The notes under the pieces: model-generated
The model's database searches: none
What the model saw: the letters and a program-made list of their open reading frames with translations, nothing else
What the model was told of the DNA's origin: nothing
In this document: piece after piece, positions 32,547-40,577 of the stretch
Numbering within the stretch: position 1 is the first letter of the stretch
How the letters are laid out: each line of letters starts with the position of its first letter
Assembly (NCBI GenBank): GCA_947499145.1
Contig: CANMNB010000002.1
Location: 1 to 64,000, forward strand
Length of the DNA stretch: 64,000 nucleotides
Direction: 5' to 3'
DNA from: an uncultured Arachnia sp.
GTDB taxonomy: Bacteria > Actinomycetota > Actinomycetes > Propionibacteriales > Propionibacteriaceae
Program-made: the position numbers and the translations under genes

Positions 32547-34142
32547 ATGGATCGGATCGTCGACGCGGTGGTCATCGGAGCGGGACACCACGGGCTGGTG
32601 GCGGCGGCGCTGCTCGCCGACGCAGGCTGGGACGTCGCCGTCCTCGACGGCCGGACGAAGGCTGGCGGGGCGGTGGCCCACCGCGAGATCGACGGGTTCG
32701 TCGTCGACGAGTTCTCGTCGTGCTACCCGCTCGGCATGGCCTCTCCCGTGCTGCAGTCGCTGGACCTGGCCGAGCACGGTCTCGAGTGGGCGGACCACCG
32801 GCCAGCCGTCGTGCACGTCTCAGACCCGAGCGACCACACCGGCTCCGGGGTCCTGACCACCCCTGGGGAAACAGCCGCGCTGCTCGATGCGGACCACCCC
32901 GGCGACGGGGAGGCCTGGATGACGCTGGTCTCCGGATGGCGCCGCGTGAAGGAGCCGCTGCTCGACGCGCTGCTGCAGGGTTGGCCCCCCGTTGGCGCCG
33001 GGGCCCGCCTCGCGGCCACGCTCGGTGCCGCCGGCCTGCTCGACTTCGCCCGTTTCGCCCTGCTGCCCTCCGATCGGATGGGACGGGAGTGGTTCGGCGG
33101 CCAGCGGGCACGCGACATCCTCGCCGGCAACGCGATGCACGCTGACGTCTCCCCGCTGGCACCGGTGAGCGGGTTGATGGGGTTCATCATGACGATGCTC
33201 GCGCAGGACGTCGGCTTCCCCGTGCCGCGCGGAGGCGCCGGAGCATTGGCCGACGCCCTGGTGTCGCGGGCAACGGCGGCCGGAGCCGTCGTGGAACTGG
33301 GTGCCCCGGTGTCCGGCATCACGATCGCGGCGGGGCGGGCGACGGGGGTTCGCCTGGCGGACGGAACGTCCGTGGGTGCGCGGCGGGCAGTGCTGGCCGA
33401 CGTGTCCGCCGACATGCTCTACCGCTCCCTCCTCCCCTCCCACGCTGTCCCGCCCGGGCTGCTGACGCGGCTGGAGCGCTTCGCCTGGGACCCGCCAACC
33501 CTCAAGCTGAACCTTCTCCTGGGCGGGACGATGCCCTGGCGCGCGACCTGGGCGCGCGACGCCACCGTCGTGCACGCGGGCCTGTCGGCGGGCGATTTGG
33601 TGCGATGGCACTCGGACATCGCCGCCGGGTCCGTCCCGGAGCGCGCGTTCGCCCTGGTGGGCCAGATGACGACGGCGGACCCGACGCGATCACCCTCGGG
33701 CACCGAGTCGCTGTGGGCCTACACACACCTCCCGACCGGGGACGCGGCTGTCTCCGGCACATCGCTCGCCACCCTGGAAACGATGTTCGACGAACTGGCG
33801 CCCGGCTGGCGGGACCTCGAGCAAGGCCGCTGGGTGCAATCCCCGCGCGACCTGGAGGAGGCCAACCCGAACCTGGTCGACGGGGCCCTGGGCGCCGGGA
33901 CCACCCAGCTCTTCCAGCAGGGACCCTGGCGGCCCATCACGGGGCTGGGAGGGCCGGTCACCCACGTCGACGGGCTGTACGTGGCTTCCGCGGCCACCCA
34001 TCCCGGGGGCGGCGTGCATGGTGGGGCCGGGTTCAACGCCGCGAGGGCAGCGTTGCGCGGCGCCGCGTGGTGGTCGCGCCCCGCCAGCCGCGCGGCGTCG
34101 CGTACCCAGCTGTGGCTGCAGCGTCGGGCCCCGCAGTTCTGA
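32547..34142 (+). CDS. FAD-dependent oxidoreductase (phytoene-desaturase/PYROXD2-like)
   Basis: 531 residues. The N-terminal dinucleotide-binding motif is VVIGAGHHGLVAAALLADAGWDVAVLDG, and the C-terminal FAD contact has GLYVASAATHPGGGVHGGAGFNAA, as in carotenoid-desaturase-like amine oxidases. No carotenoid genes lie nearby, so it may act on another lipid or be a PYROXD2-type protein. TAGGAT (32535-32540) lies 6 nt before the ATG: probably a leaderless single-gene transcript. It is divergent from the DUF4129-moxR operon. Confidence 0.85.
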   Translation: MDRIVDAVVIGAGHHGLVAAALLADAGWDVAVLDGRTKAGGAVAHREIDGFVVDEFSSCYPLGMASPVLQSLDLAEHGLEWADHRPAVVHVSDPSDHTGSGVLTTPGETAALLDADHPGDGEAWMTLVSGWRRVKEPLLDALLQGWPPVGAGARLAATLGAAGLLDFARFALLPSDRMGREWFGGQRARDILAGNAMHADVSPLAPVSGLMGFIMTMLAQDVGFPVPRGGAGALADALVSRATAAGAVVELGAPVSGITIAAGRATGVRLADGTSVGARRAVLADVSADMLYRSLLPSHAVPPGLLTRLERFAWDPPTLKLNLLLGGTMPWRATWARDATVVHAGLSAGDLVRWHSDIAAGSVPERAFALVGQMTTADPTRSPSGTESLWAYTHLPTGDAAVSGTSLATLETMFDELAPGWRDLEQGRWVQSPRDLEEANPNLVDGALGAGTTQLFQQGPWRPITGLGGPVTHVDGLYVASAATHPGGGVHGGAGFNAARAALRGAAWWSRPASRAASRTQLWLQRRAPQF

Positions 34143-34193
34143 CCCTCGGGTCTGGGGAGGTTGGCCCCCGTCGGGACTGACTCCCGCCCGGCT

Positions 34194-34240
34194 TGAGTGG
34201 GAGCTGTCGTCGCGAGGACGCCACCAGATCTCCCGCCGAG
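34194..34240. repeat. Intergenic palindromic repeat, copy 6
   Basis: CTTGAGTGGGAG at the left; arms GTGGGAG (34198-34204) and CTCCCGC (34231-34237), which still pair as RNA through one G-U wobble. The inner arm is degraded (TCGT/ACCA). It lies between two converging genes. Confidence 0.8.
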
Positions 34241-34257
34241 CGACGTGGGAGGGAGAT

Positions 34258-34767
34258 CTACTCCAGAGAATCCATCGTGAACCGGGCGTGGGTGGTGGCC
34301 TTGCTGACCTCGACGACGCGTGCGCGCTGGTCCTCGCATCGGTCGACCATCAGCTGGCAGAAGGTCTTGTCGAGCCGGTCGTCGATCTCCGTGAGCACCA
34401 GCAACGTCTCCCACATCATCTGCTGCGCCCGGACGGCGGCGGCCAGGGCATCCAGCTCCATCTGGGTCATCATGCCGTCGTTGTCGCGCGTGAAGTTGAG
34501 CGGGTTGACCCGGCCGGCGGCCTGGGCCAGGCCGGCGACGAGATTGCGGGCCGTGCTCACCTCGTAGCCGAGGCTCTCGATGAGTTCCTTGACCTTCTCG
34601 TGGGAGTCGGACAGTTCGTCGTGCAGCTGCTCGAACGTCGCCTGCCACGGCGTCCCGGACCAGGTGTCGGCGGCAGCCTTGAACGCCTTGACGCCGGCGT
34701 CGGCCGCGACGAGGTGCTGGTTCAGGTAGGCAGAGTACTTGTCGTGGTCGAGTTCGATGCCATCCAT
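34258..34767 (-). CDS. Hypothetical all-helical protein
   Basis: 169 residues from ATG 34767 with a strong AGGAGGA site. No signal peptide or transmembrane segment. Predicted as long amphipathic helices, possibly a four-helix bundle; it has scattered His, Glu and Met (DHDKYSAYLNQHL, DGMMTQMELDAL, AQQMMWETLLVLTE) that recall ferritin-like folds, but no recognisable diiron ExxH pair. It stands between a palindromic repeat and a GNAT gene. Family unrecognised. Confidence 0.6.
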   Translation of the reverse strand: MDGIELDHDKYSAYLNQHLVAADAGVKAFKAAADTWSGTPWQATFEQLHDELSDSHEKVKELIESLGYEVSTARNLVAGLAQAAGRVNPLNFTRDNDGMMTQMELDALAAAVRAQQMMWETLLVLTEIDDRLDKTFCQLMVDRCEDQRARVVEVSKATTHARFTMDSLE

Positions 34768-34816
34768 CGGGTCCTCCTGGCTCGGGATTCGACTCCCAAC
34801 GTAGCCAGCGTCGGGT

Positions 34817-35287
34817 TCACAGGAGGCGGCTCATGGTGGGGAACAGCTCGTCCTCACGTCGCTCGAACCCGAGCGCCTCGTAGACCGGGATGGCCGACGG
34901 GGTGGCGTCGAGCTTGACCGTCTGGGCCCCCCTGTCCCGGCACCAAGCAAGGGCCGCGTCCATGAGGGCTCGACCCAAGCCGTTGCCCCGGTGCGGCAGA
35001 TCGGTGCACATGTCGGCGACGTACGCGTGCCGCGGCCCCCACTCAGGGCCGGGGACGTGGTGGGTGATCCCCGCACTGATGCAGCCGGCGAGGCGGCCGT
35101 CCTCGGCGTCGACGACGAAGAACGTGTAGTCGGGGTGGCTGAGCATCTCCTCGATCCCTGCCGCGGCGCGCGACGGCCACGCGGGATGGCTGTCCAGGTC
35201 GACGTCGAACGGGTAGGACTCCATGATCAGCGCCTTGAGTCGCACGATCTCCGCGACGTCCGCCCGGGTGGCCACTCTCACCTGCAC
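34817..35287 (-). CDS. GNAT-family N-acetyltransferase
   Basis: 156 residues. I take GTG 35287 (VQVRVATRADV) as start because TAGATT lies 7 nt upstream (leaderless pattern); a TTG at 35296 would give three more residues. The acetyl-CoA site is DLPHRGNGLGRALMDAALAWCRDRGAQTVKLDAT (motif A) followed by ALGFERR. The acceptor is unknown. A separate promoter makes it independent of the channel genes just upstream. Confidence 0.85.
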   Translation of the reverse strand: MQVRVATRADVAEIVRLKALIMESYPFDVDLDSHPAWPSRAAAGIEEMLSHPDYTFFVVDAEDGRLAGCISAGITHHVPGPEWGPRHAYVADMCTDLPHRGNGLGRALMDAALAWCRDRGAQTVKLDATPSAIPVYEALGFERREDELFPTMSRLL

Positions 35288-35309
35288 GTGGCGCAATCTA
35301 GCGGGCGGC

Positions 35310-36122
35310 TCACGGCTGCGTCGTCGGGGACCCGACGAGGCGCACGGTGACCACCTCGTCGCCGGACTTCACGCCCTGCTTGCGGAACGCCTCGAGGACC
35401 GATTGGATGACCGCGTCCTGCGCGGTGCGGGTCTCCAGCTGCCGGGCACCGGACCAGAACCGCAGATCCATCCGGACGGTAGCGGTACCGATCTCGCGCA
35501 ACAACGCCTCCGGTGGCGGATCGCTCAGCACGGACGGGATGCGGTTCATCGCGTCCAGCGCCACCTGTCGGGCGCGGGCGAGGTCCGTGGCGTCGTCGAG
35601 GTCCACCGCCACGGTGGACCGAACGCGCTCATAACCCGTCTGGACCGTGACGATCTCGGAGTGCAGCGACGAGTTCGGAATGAGCACCAGGCGCCCGTCG
35701 AACGTGCGCAGCGCGGCGTGGGAGAGTCCCATCTCGCTGACGGTGCCGGAGTGCTGGAGCACGGAGATCTGGTCGCCGACCCGGAATTTGTCCCGAGCCA
35801 GGATCACGATCCCGGCGAACATGTTGCCCAGTACCGTCTGGAAGGCGATGCCGGCGGCCAGCGAGACGATGGTGATGCCGCCCAGCACGTCGACGGGCTG
35901 GACGCTCGGGAACACGACGGTGATGGCCGCGGCGGCGGAGACGATGACGATGGCGGCTTGGACGAGTCGGGAGAAGACCCGCGTCGAGCTGGCGCTGCGG
36001 CCCCGCCACGACAGGAAGGAGCGCATCAGGAACCTGGCGAGGTACCCGACGAGGATGCCGACCGCCAGGACCCCGAGGCCGGTGAGCACGGCCTGCCAGG
36101 TGATGGGAGGGAGATCGATCAT
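35310..36122 (-). CDS. MscS-family mechanosensitive ion channel
   Basis: 270 residues. Three transmembrane helices; the pore helix and adjoining beta domain read TIVSLAAGIAFQTVLGNMFAGIVILARDKFRVGDQISV, a clear MscS core, followed by LVLIPNSSLHSEIV. It opens under membrane tension and releases solutes after osmotic downshock. The start ATG overlaps the stop of the upstream channel gene (ATGA), so the two channels are coexpressed, an unusual and suggestive pair. Confidence 0.92.
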   Translation of the reverse strand: MIDLPPITWQAVLTGLGVLAVGILVGYLARFLMRSFLSWRGRSASSTRVFSRLVQAAIVIVSAAAAITVVFPSVQPVDVLGGITIVSLAAGIAFQTVLGNMFAGIVILARDKFRVGDQISVLQHSGTVSEMGLSHAALRTFDGRLVLIPNSSLHSEIVTVQTGYERVRSTVAVDLDDATDLARARQVALDAMNRIPSVLSDPPPEALLREIGTATVRMDLRFWSGARQLETRTAQDAVIQSVLEAFRKQGVKSGDEVVTVRLVGSPTTQP

Positions 36123-36982
36123 CGGGCGTGTTCCTCCCGGTAGGCGGCCAACGTGTTGCCGACGTCGCCGTCGGTGTCGACGAATTCGCTGGCGAGCAGG
36201 GCTGCCAGGTCCTCCAGCGCCAGCTGGAGCTGGTGTCCCGCGTCACGGACGGAGGCCTCAGGGGCTGTGAGGGCAGCGTCGCGCAGGGCGGCGGCGTGGT
36301 CCAGCTGTACCGACAGGGCCATGTCCGGGTCCGTCTCCTGGAGGTAGAACTGTTCAGAGTGGTGGGCGAAGTCGGTGCGGACCTCCAGAATGCTGCGCGC
36401 GAGGTCGCGCAGGGTCTCGTGGGCGCTGGCGGGATCCCAGCCTGTGAGGTGGGCCGCGGCCTCGACCTCCCCCAGCGTGCGGAGTTCCATCGCCAGCGCG
36501 CGTCGACGCACCAAGGGTCCTTCGATCTGCGAGAACCAGGTCAATGCCGCGGTCAGGAGGGCGAATCCCGCGAGCGCCTCGAGGGGCGGTGCGAACCGCA
36601 ACCACGGACCGAGCCCGACGACGTCGCCGAACCCGAGCGTCCCGATCGTCACGAGCGACAGGTACAGGGCCTCGGCGAAGTCCGGGTAGCGGGCCGGGTC
36701 GATGCCCGGCGAGTAGGTGAACCCACCCGGGACGTACGGGAAGTAGACCAGCGCCCAGGCGACCACCATGAGCACGACCCACACGGCAATCGTCGAGACC
36801 ATCGCCACCGGCCCGGTGGCCGATTGCAGAGGATGGCGGAGGCGCTTCGAGATCCGCCAGAGCAACCGCATGAGCGGCGAGCTCAGCCATCCGTCGCCGC
36901 TCGGATGCAGGAGGGTCTGGAACATGTCCATCAGCAGTGCAGCGACGAGGACGAGCCCTCCGATCACCCACACCCAGTCCAT
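36119..36982 (-). CDS. Two-TM potassium-channel-like protein
   Basis: 287 residues from ATG 36982 (GGAGAGGGGG upstream; a GTG two codons earlier is possible). N-terminal helices (about 5-25 and 58-80), then a pore loop with LVTIGTLGFGDVVG, close to the TxGYGD selectivity filter (here TLGFGD), and a second pore helix around 125-150. The long cytoplasmic C-terminus (about 130 residues) is helical, with no RCK domain. It is coupled to mscS. K+ selectivity is inferred from the filter. Confidence 0.82.
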   Translation of the reverse strand: MDWVWVIGGLVLVAALLMDMFQTLLHPSGDGWLSSPLMRLLWRISKRLRHPLQSATGPVAMVSTIAVWVVLMVVAWALVYFPYVPGGFTYSPGIDPARYPDFAEALYLSLVTIGTLGFGDVVGLGPWLRFAPPLEALAGFALLTAALTWFSQIEGPLVRRRALAMELRTLGEVEAAAHLTGWDPASAHETLRDLARSILEVRTDFAHHSEQFYLQETDPDMALSVQLDHAAALRDAALTAPEASVRDAGHQLQLALEDLAALLASEFVDTDGDVGNTLAAYREEHAR

Positions 36983-37021
36983 CGACACCCCCTCTCCCTG
37001 CCTGAAAGCCTACGGTGGAGC

Positions 37022-37834
37022 GTGGTCGCCCGTGTGTGGCACGATCACGAGATGCCCCAGCAGGAATGGTCGGTGGACTTCCACCCCAGCGCGATGCAGA
37101 TCCGCGACGTCGTCGTCGGCGTGCTGGACTCCCAGCCCGACGCTCTCCCGCTGGCCAAGACGTTCGTGCTCGTCCACGGCCTCGGGGTCTCCTCCCTGTA
37201 CTTCCGGCAACTCGCCGAGCACCTTGCACCACACGCGCGCGTCGTCGCCGTGGACCTGCCCGGGTTCGGGCGCACGACGAAGCCCGACCGGTCGCTCCGC
37301 GTCGCGAGCTTCGCAATGGCGTTGGAGGAGACGATCGAACGGCTGGGACTCGCCGACGTCACGCTGATCGGGCACTCAATGGGCACGCAGGTGGTCGTCG
37401 AGGCTCTCGCCCGACGGCCGACGTTGGCCAGGGCGGGAGTGCTGATCGGGCCCGTCGTCAACAATGTGGAGCGACGAAGCGACCGCGTGGTCCAGCGGTT
37501 CCTGCAGGCGGCGTCGAAGGAGACCCTGGGCTCCGCCGTGCCCTCCGTCCTCGCGTTCCTCCGTTCAGGACCACGCTGGTTCATCCGCACGTTCCCCGCC
37601 ATGGTCGACTACCCCATCGAGGAGCGAGTCGCCGCCGTGCGCAGGCCGCTGGCGGTGGTGGCCGGGCAGTTCGATCGGCTGGCACCGAGGCCCTTCCTGG
37701 ACCTGCTGGCCGAGAGGGCCGGCGGCGAGGCCTCCGTGCACGTCGTCGAGGGTGCCTCGCACCAGGTGATGGTGACTCATCCCGACGTGGTGACCGAGAT
37801 CTGCTGCCGACTCGCGGGGGTGCCGACGCCTTGA
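37022..37834 (+). CDS. Alpha/beta hydrolase
   Basis: 270 residues from GTG 37022, which follows TACGGT (37011-37016) by 5 nt; an ATG at 37052 is the alternative start, also without a binding site. Oxyanion-hole motif LVHGLGVSS, nucleophile elbow IGHSMGTQ, Asp likely in GQFDRLAP, and the catalytic His in VEGASHQVM. No lid family is recognised, so the substrate (ester, lactone or epoxide) is open. The stop overlaps the next hydrolase gene (TTGA). Confidence 0.85.
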   Translation: MVARVWHDHEMPQQEWSVDFHPSAMQIRDVVVGVLDSQPDALPLAKTFVLVHGLGVSSLYFRQLAEHLAPHARVVAVDLPGFGRTTKPDRSLRVASFAMALEETIERLGLADVTLIGHSMGTQVVVEALARRPTLARAGVLIGPVVNNVERRSDRVVQRFLQAASKETLGSAVPSVLAFLRSGPRWFIRTFPAMVDYPIEERVAAVRRPLAVVAGQFDRLAPRPFLDLLAERAGGEASVHVVEGASHQVMVTHPDVVTEICCRLAGVPTP

Positions 37835-38562
37835 GCCCGTCGTCGCTGTGGGGACGGGCGCGGGTGGCGACCCTGGACTGGGGTGTCGCGGGCCGCGACA
37901 TGGCGCGCGCGCTCTGGCGACGGCTCCGGCCGTGGGAGCATCCCGGCGACGACGACGCCCTCCCCGGGTGCGGCGACATCCCCGTGGTGCTCCTTCCCGG
38001 GATCCTCGAGCCGTGGACCTATCTGGCTCCCCTGGGCCGCTGGCTCGCCCGCCACGGACACCGCGTCGAGTACGTGGAGACCCTCGGCTGGAACCTGTCG
38101 GACCTGGAGGCGTCCGCGCAACACTGTCTGGACGTGATCCGGGAGCGCGGGATCCGGAAGGCAGTCCTGGTGGCCCACTCCAAGGGCGGACTGATCGGAA
38201 AGGCGGTGCTGCTGCGCCAGGCGGAGCCGGAGACCGCCGTCGGACTGGTCACCGTCGCCACACCGTTCGCCGGCTCCACCGTCGGCGGGCCGCTGCAGAA
38301 ACTGGGGCTGCTGGCGCGTTCCCCTCTCGGGATGTTCTTCCCGGACAGCCCGACCATTCGGGACCTCGCCCGGGAGAGTGAGGTCAACGCCCACATCGTG
38401 TCCCTCGCACCTCGCTGGGACCAAGTGATCCCCGACGGTTCCCACCTCCCCGGCGCCACGAACGTGACCCTCGACGTGGCCGGCCACTTCCGGCCCGTGC
38501 GCGAGGAGTCGGTCTGGCGCGTCATCCACGACCACGTCCACGCGCTCGCCGAGGCCCCGTGA
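37831..38562 (+). CDS. Second alpha/beta hydrolase (lipase/PGAP1-like)
   Basis: 243 residues if translation starts at TTG 37831, which overlaps the preceding TGA; GTG 37864 is the other candidate. LLPGILEPW (oxyanion hole), nucleophile VAHSKGGLIG, and the late GHFRPVREES with the likely catalytic His. The AHSKGG elbow is typical of triacylglycerol-lipase/PGAP1-like enzymes. Its end overlaps the LigT-like gene (GTGA), so three genes form one coupled operon. Confidence 0.82.
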   Translation: MSPSSLWGRARVATLDWGVAGRDMARALWRRLRPWEHPGDDDALPGCGDIPVVLLPGILEPWTYLAPLGRWLARHGHRVEYVETLGWNLSDLEASAQHCLDVIRERGIRKAVLVAHSKGGLIGKAVLLRQAEPETAVGLVTVATPFAGSTVGGPLQKLGLLARSPLGMFFPDSPTIRDLARESEVNAHIVSLAPRWDQVIPDGSHLPGATNVTLDVAGHFRPVREESVWRVIHDHVHALAEAP

Positions 38563-39173
38563 CGCACACGCTGGCCTGCGAGGACCGTGACTTCCCCGAG
38601 TGGCACGGCGGCCGGAGCCACGCCCTGGTGTGGGCGGTCGAGATCGACGACCCTGACCTGGACGACGTCGTCACCGCGGCTCGGCACCGGTGTGCCGACT
38701 ACCTGTTCCCCGCCTACGAGCGGCGGCCGCACGTCACCCTCACCTTCGCGGGCCTCGCCGCGGCCCCGGGGCTGCCCGGCTACGACGACGCCGCGCGGGA
38801 CGCCGACCTGACGCTCCTGCGCTCCGTCGTCCCGGGCTCGCCCGTCTCGATGCGGGCATCGGGATGGGACAGCTTCGCCATGGTTCCGTACCTGGCGATC
38901 GACGGACCGTGGCTGCAGACGGCCCACGACGTGGTTCGCCACCGCACCACCGAGGGGCACCCGATGGACTATCGGCCCCACGTGACCGTGGGCCATTACC
39001 GCGGGCGGTGGCCGCTCGACGAGGTCCTGGCCACTCTGCGAACTCCCCTTCCCGCGCTGGAATGGTCGGTCGAGGAACTGTCGTTGCTGAGCTACGAAAC
39101 CCACCGGTTCGCCGGACCGCTGACCCGGGTGGGGGCGCTCGACCTGACCACGGGCGAGTGGACCCCCGCCTAG
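38559..39173 (+). CDS. 2H phosphoesterase / LigT-like RNA 2',3'-cyclic phosphodiesterase family protein
   Basis: 204 residues from GTG 38559. Two HxT motifs, His58-Val-Thr60 (RPHVTLTF) and His141-Val-Thr143 (RPHVTVGHY), define the 2H phosphoesterase superfamily. These enzymes open 2',3'-cyclic phosphates or act as RNA 2'-5' ligases in vitro. Cotranscription with two hydrolases is not a known context. It converges with cobS, overlapping its stop by 4 bp. Confidence 0.85.
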   Translation: MTHTLACEDRDFPEWHGGRSHALVWAVEIDDPDLDDVVTAARHRCADYLFPAYERRPHVTLTFAGLAAAPGLPGYDDAARDADLTLLRSVVPGSPVSMRASGWDSFAMVPYLAIDGPWLQTAHDVVRHRTTEGHPMDYRPHVTVGHYRGRWPLDEVLATLRTPLPALEWSVEELSLLSYETHRFAGPLTRVGALDLTTGEWTPA

Positions 39174-39955
39174 AGGGTCGCCAGCAGAGCCGCAGCGGCG
39201 AGGAAGACGGTCTGGGTGAATTCCACGAGGGACCCGAACGTGTCGCCGGTCAGCCCTGAGAGCCTGCGGACCAGGTGCCGTCGCCACAGCGCCGCGGCCA
39301 CGAGTGCGACCACGGACGCCACCGCCCAACCCGCCCCCGTCCGCCAGTCCCCCACGACCCAGCCCAGCAGGCCAGCACCCACCAGCGCCGCGGCTGCCCA
39401 CGCCCCACCGGCGAGCCTGCCGACGACCCCCTGGAACAGTGCCCCGAAGCCGCTGTCCCGGGCACCGGGAGCGCCCGAGGCGATGGCCGAGACCACCGCG
39501 ACGCGGCCCACGACCGCCGCCCATGCCAGCGCCGCGGCCCCCGCCCACGGTGAGGCGCCCAGCAGGTCGTGGAGGGCGGCGACGTCGGCCAACAGCACGA
39601 ACAGGAGTGTGACGACGCCCATCGGGCCGATGTCGGACTGCCGCATGATCGTCAGGGCCTGCTCCGGGTGTGCGCGGGACCCCAGCCCGTCGGCAGTGTC
39701 GGCGACACCGTCGAGGTGGAGCGCGCCCGTCATCGCCGCCAGCACCGCCAATCCGCCCACAGCGCCGAGCAGCGGGGAGCCGAGCCACGCCGCCACCCCC
39801 GCGACCGCAGCCCCCAGGACGCCGGCCAGGAGGCCGACGACCGGGAACGCCAGCATCGCACCTCGCGCCACGCGGCGATCGACCACCGCCACGGGCCGCA
39901 CAGGCACGACCGTGAACAGGCCCAGCGCGGCCACCAGCGCGTTGGGTCGTGTCAC
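39170..39955 (-). CDS. cobS: Adenosylcobinamide-GDP ribazoletransferase (cobalamin synthase)
   Basis: 261 residues, mostly transmembrane. The start is GTG 39955, overlapping the cobU stop (GTGA). Conserved segments: GALHLDGVADTADGLGS (metal-binding DGxxD-like), MRQSDIGPMGV and GLTGDTFGSLVEFTQ. It joins adenosylcobinamide-GDP with alpha-ribazole to give cobalamin at the membrane. It is coupled to cobU but cobT and cobalamin ring genes are absent from the window. Confidence 0.95.
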   Translation of the reverse strand: MTRPNALVAALGLFTVVPVRPVAVVDRRVARGAMLAFPVVGLLAGVLGAAVAGVAAWLGSPLLGAVGGLAVLAAMTGALHLDGVADTADGLGSRAHPEQALTIMRQSDIGPMGVVTLLFVLLADVAALHDLLGASPWAGAAALAWAAVVGRVAVVSAIASGAPGARDSGFGALFQGVVGRLAGGAWAAAALVGAGLLGWVVGDWRTGAGWAVASVVALVAAALWRRHLVRRLSGLTGDTFGSLVEFTQTVFLAAAALLATL

Positions 39956-40515
39956 TTCCAGCGCCTCGCGATACCCGCCACCGTGAGCCACACCTCGTCG
40001 CAGACCGCCGCGACCCGCGCATTCAGGCGGCCGAGTTCGTCGCGGTACAGACGGCCCGAGGGTGTGGCCGGCACCACGCCGGAGCCCACCTCGTTGCTCA
40101 CCAGGACCACGTCCCGGCGGGTGGTCCGCACGGCCTCGACCAACTCGGCCACCCGGTGCTCCAGCAACTCCCGCCATACGTCGTCCGCGGCATCCCAAGC
40201 CCGAACGTCGTCAAGCACGCGTGCCAGCCACACCGACAGGCAGTCCACGAGAACCGGGCTGGCGTTGTCACGGCTCAGGACCTCTGCCAGATCGAGGGTC
40301 TCGACGGTGTGCCACGAGATGGGACGCCGCTCGCGGTGGAGGGCGACGCGTCCGGCCCACTCGGGGTCGTCGTCCGGCACCAAGGACGTGGCTACGTAGT
40401 CAACGGCGTCGCGGTCCGCGAACTGCTCCTCGGCCCAGCGGGACTTGCCCGAACGAGCCCCTCCCAGGACCAGGGTGGTGCCGGGCCCCCGGGCCGTCAC
40501 GTCACACAGATGCAT
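39952..40515 (-). CDS. cobU: Bifunctional adenosylcobinamide kinase / guanylyltransferase
   Basis: 187 residues. Walker A GGARSGKS, the region DYVATSLVPDDDPEWAGRVALHRERRP with the guanylylated His, LVDCLSVWL (Walker B-like) and VSNEVGSGVVP are all CobU signatures. It phosphorylates adenosylcobinamide and transfers GMP to it, the step before CobS. ATG 40515 has GGAGG upstream and a TAGACT -10-like box further upstream. Confidence 0.95.
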   Translation of the reverse strand: MHLCDVTARGPGTTLVLGGARSGKSRWAEEQFADRDAVDYVATSLVPDDDPEWAGRVALHRERRPISWHTVETLDLAEVLSRDNASPVLVDCLSVWLARVLDDVRAWDAADDVWRELLEHRVAELVEAVRTTRRDVVLVSNEVGSGVVPATPSGRLYRDELGRLNARVAAVCDEVWLTVAGIARRWK

Positions 40516-40577
40516 CTCGACCTCCGCCGCGAGTCTAGGGCTGCGGCACCTCCGGTCCGGTGTGGGACCATCGGGAC

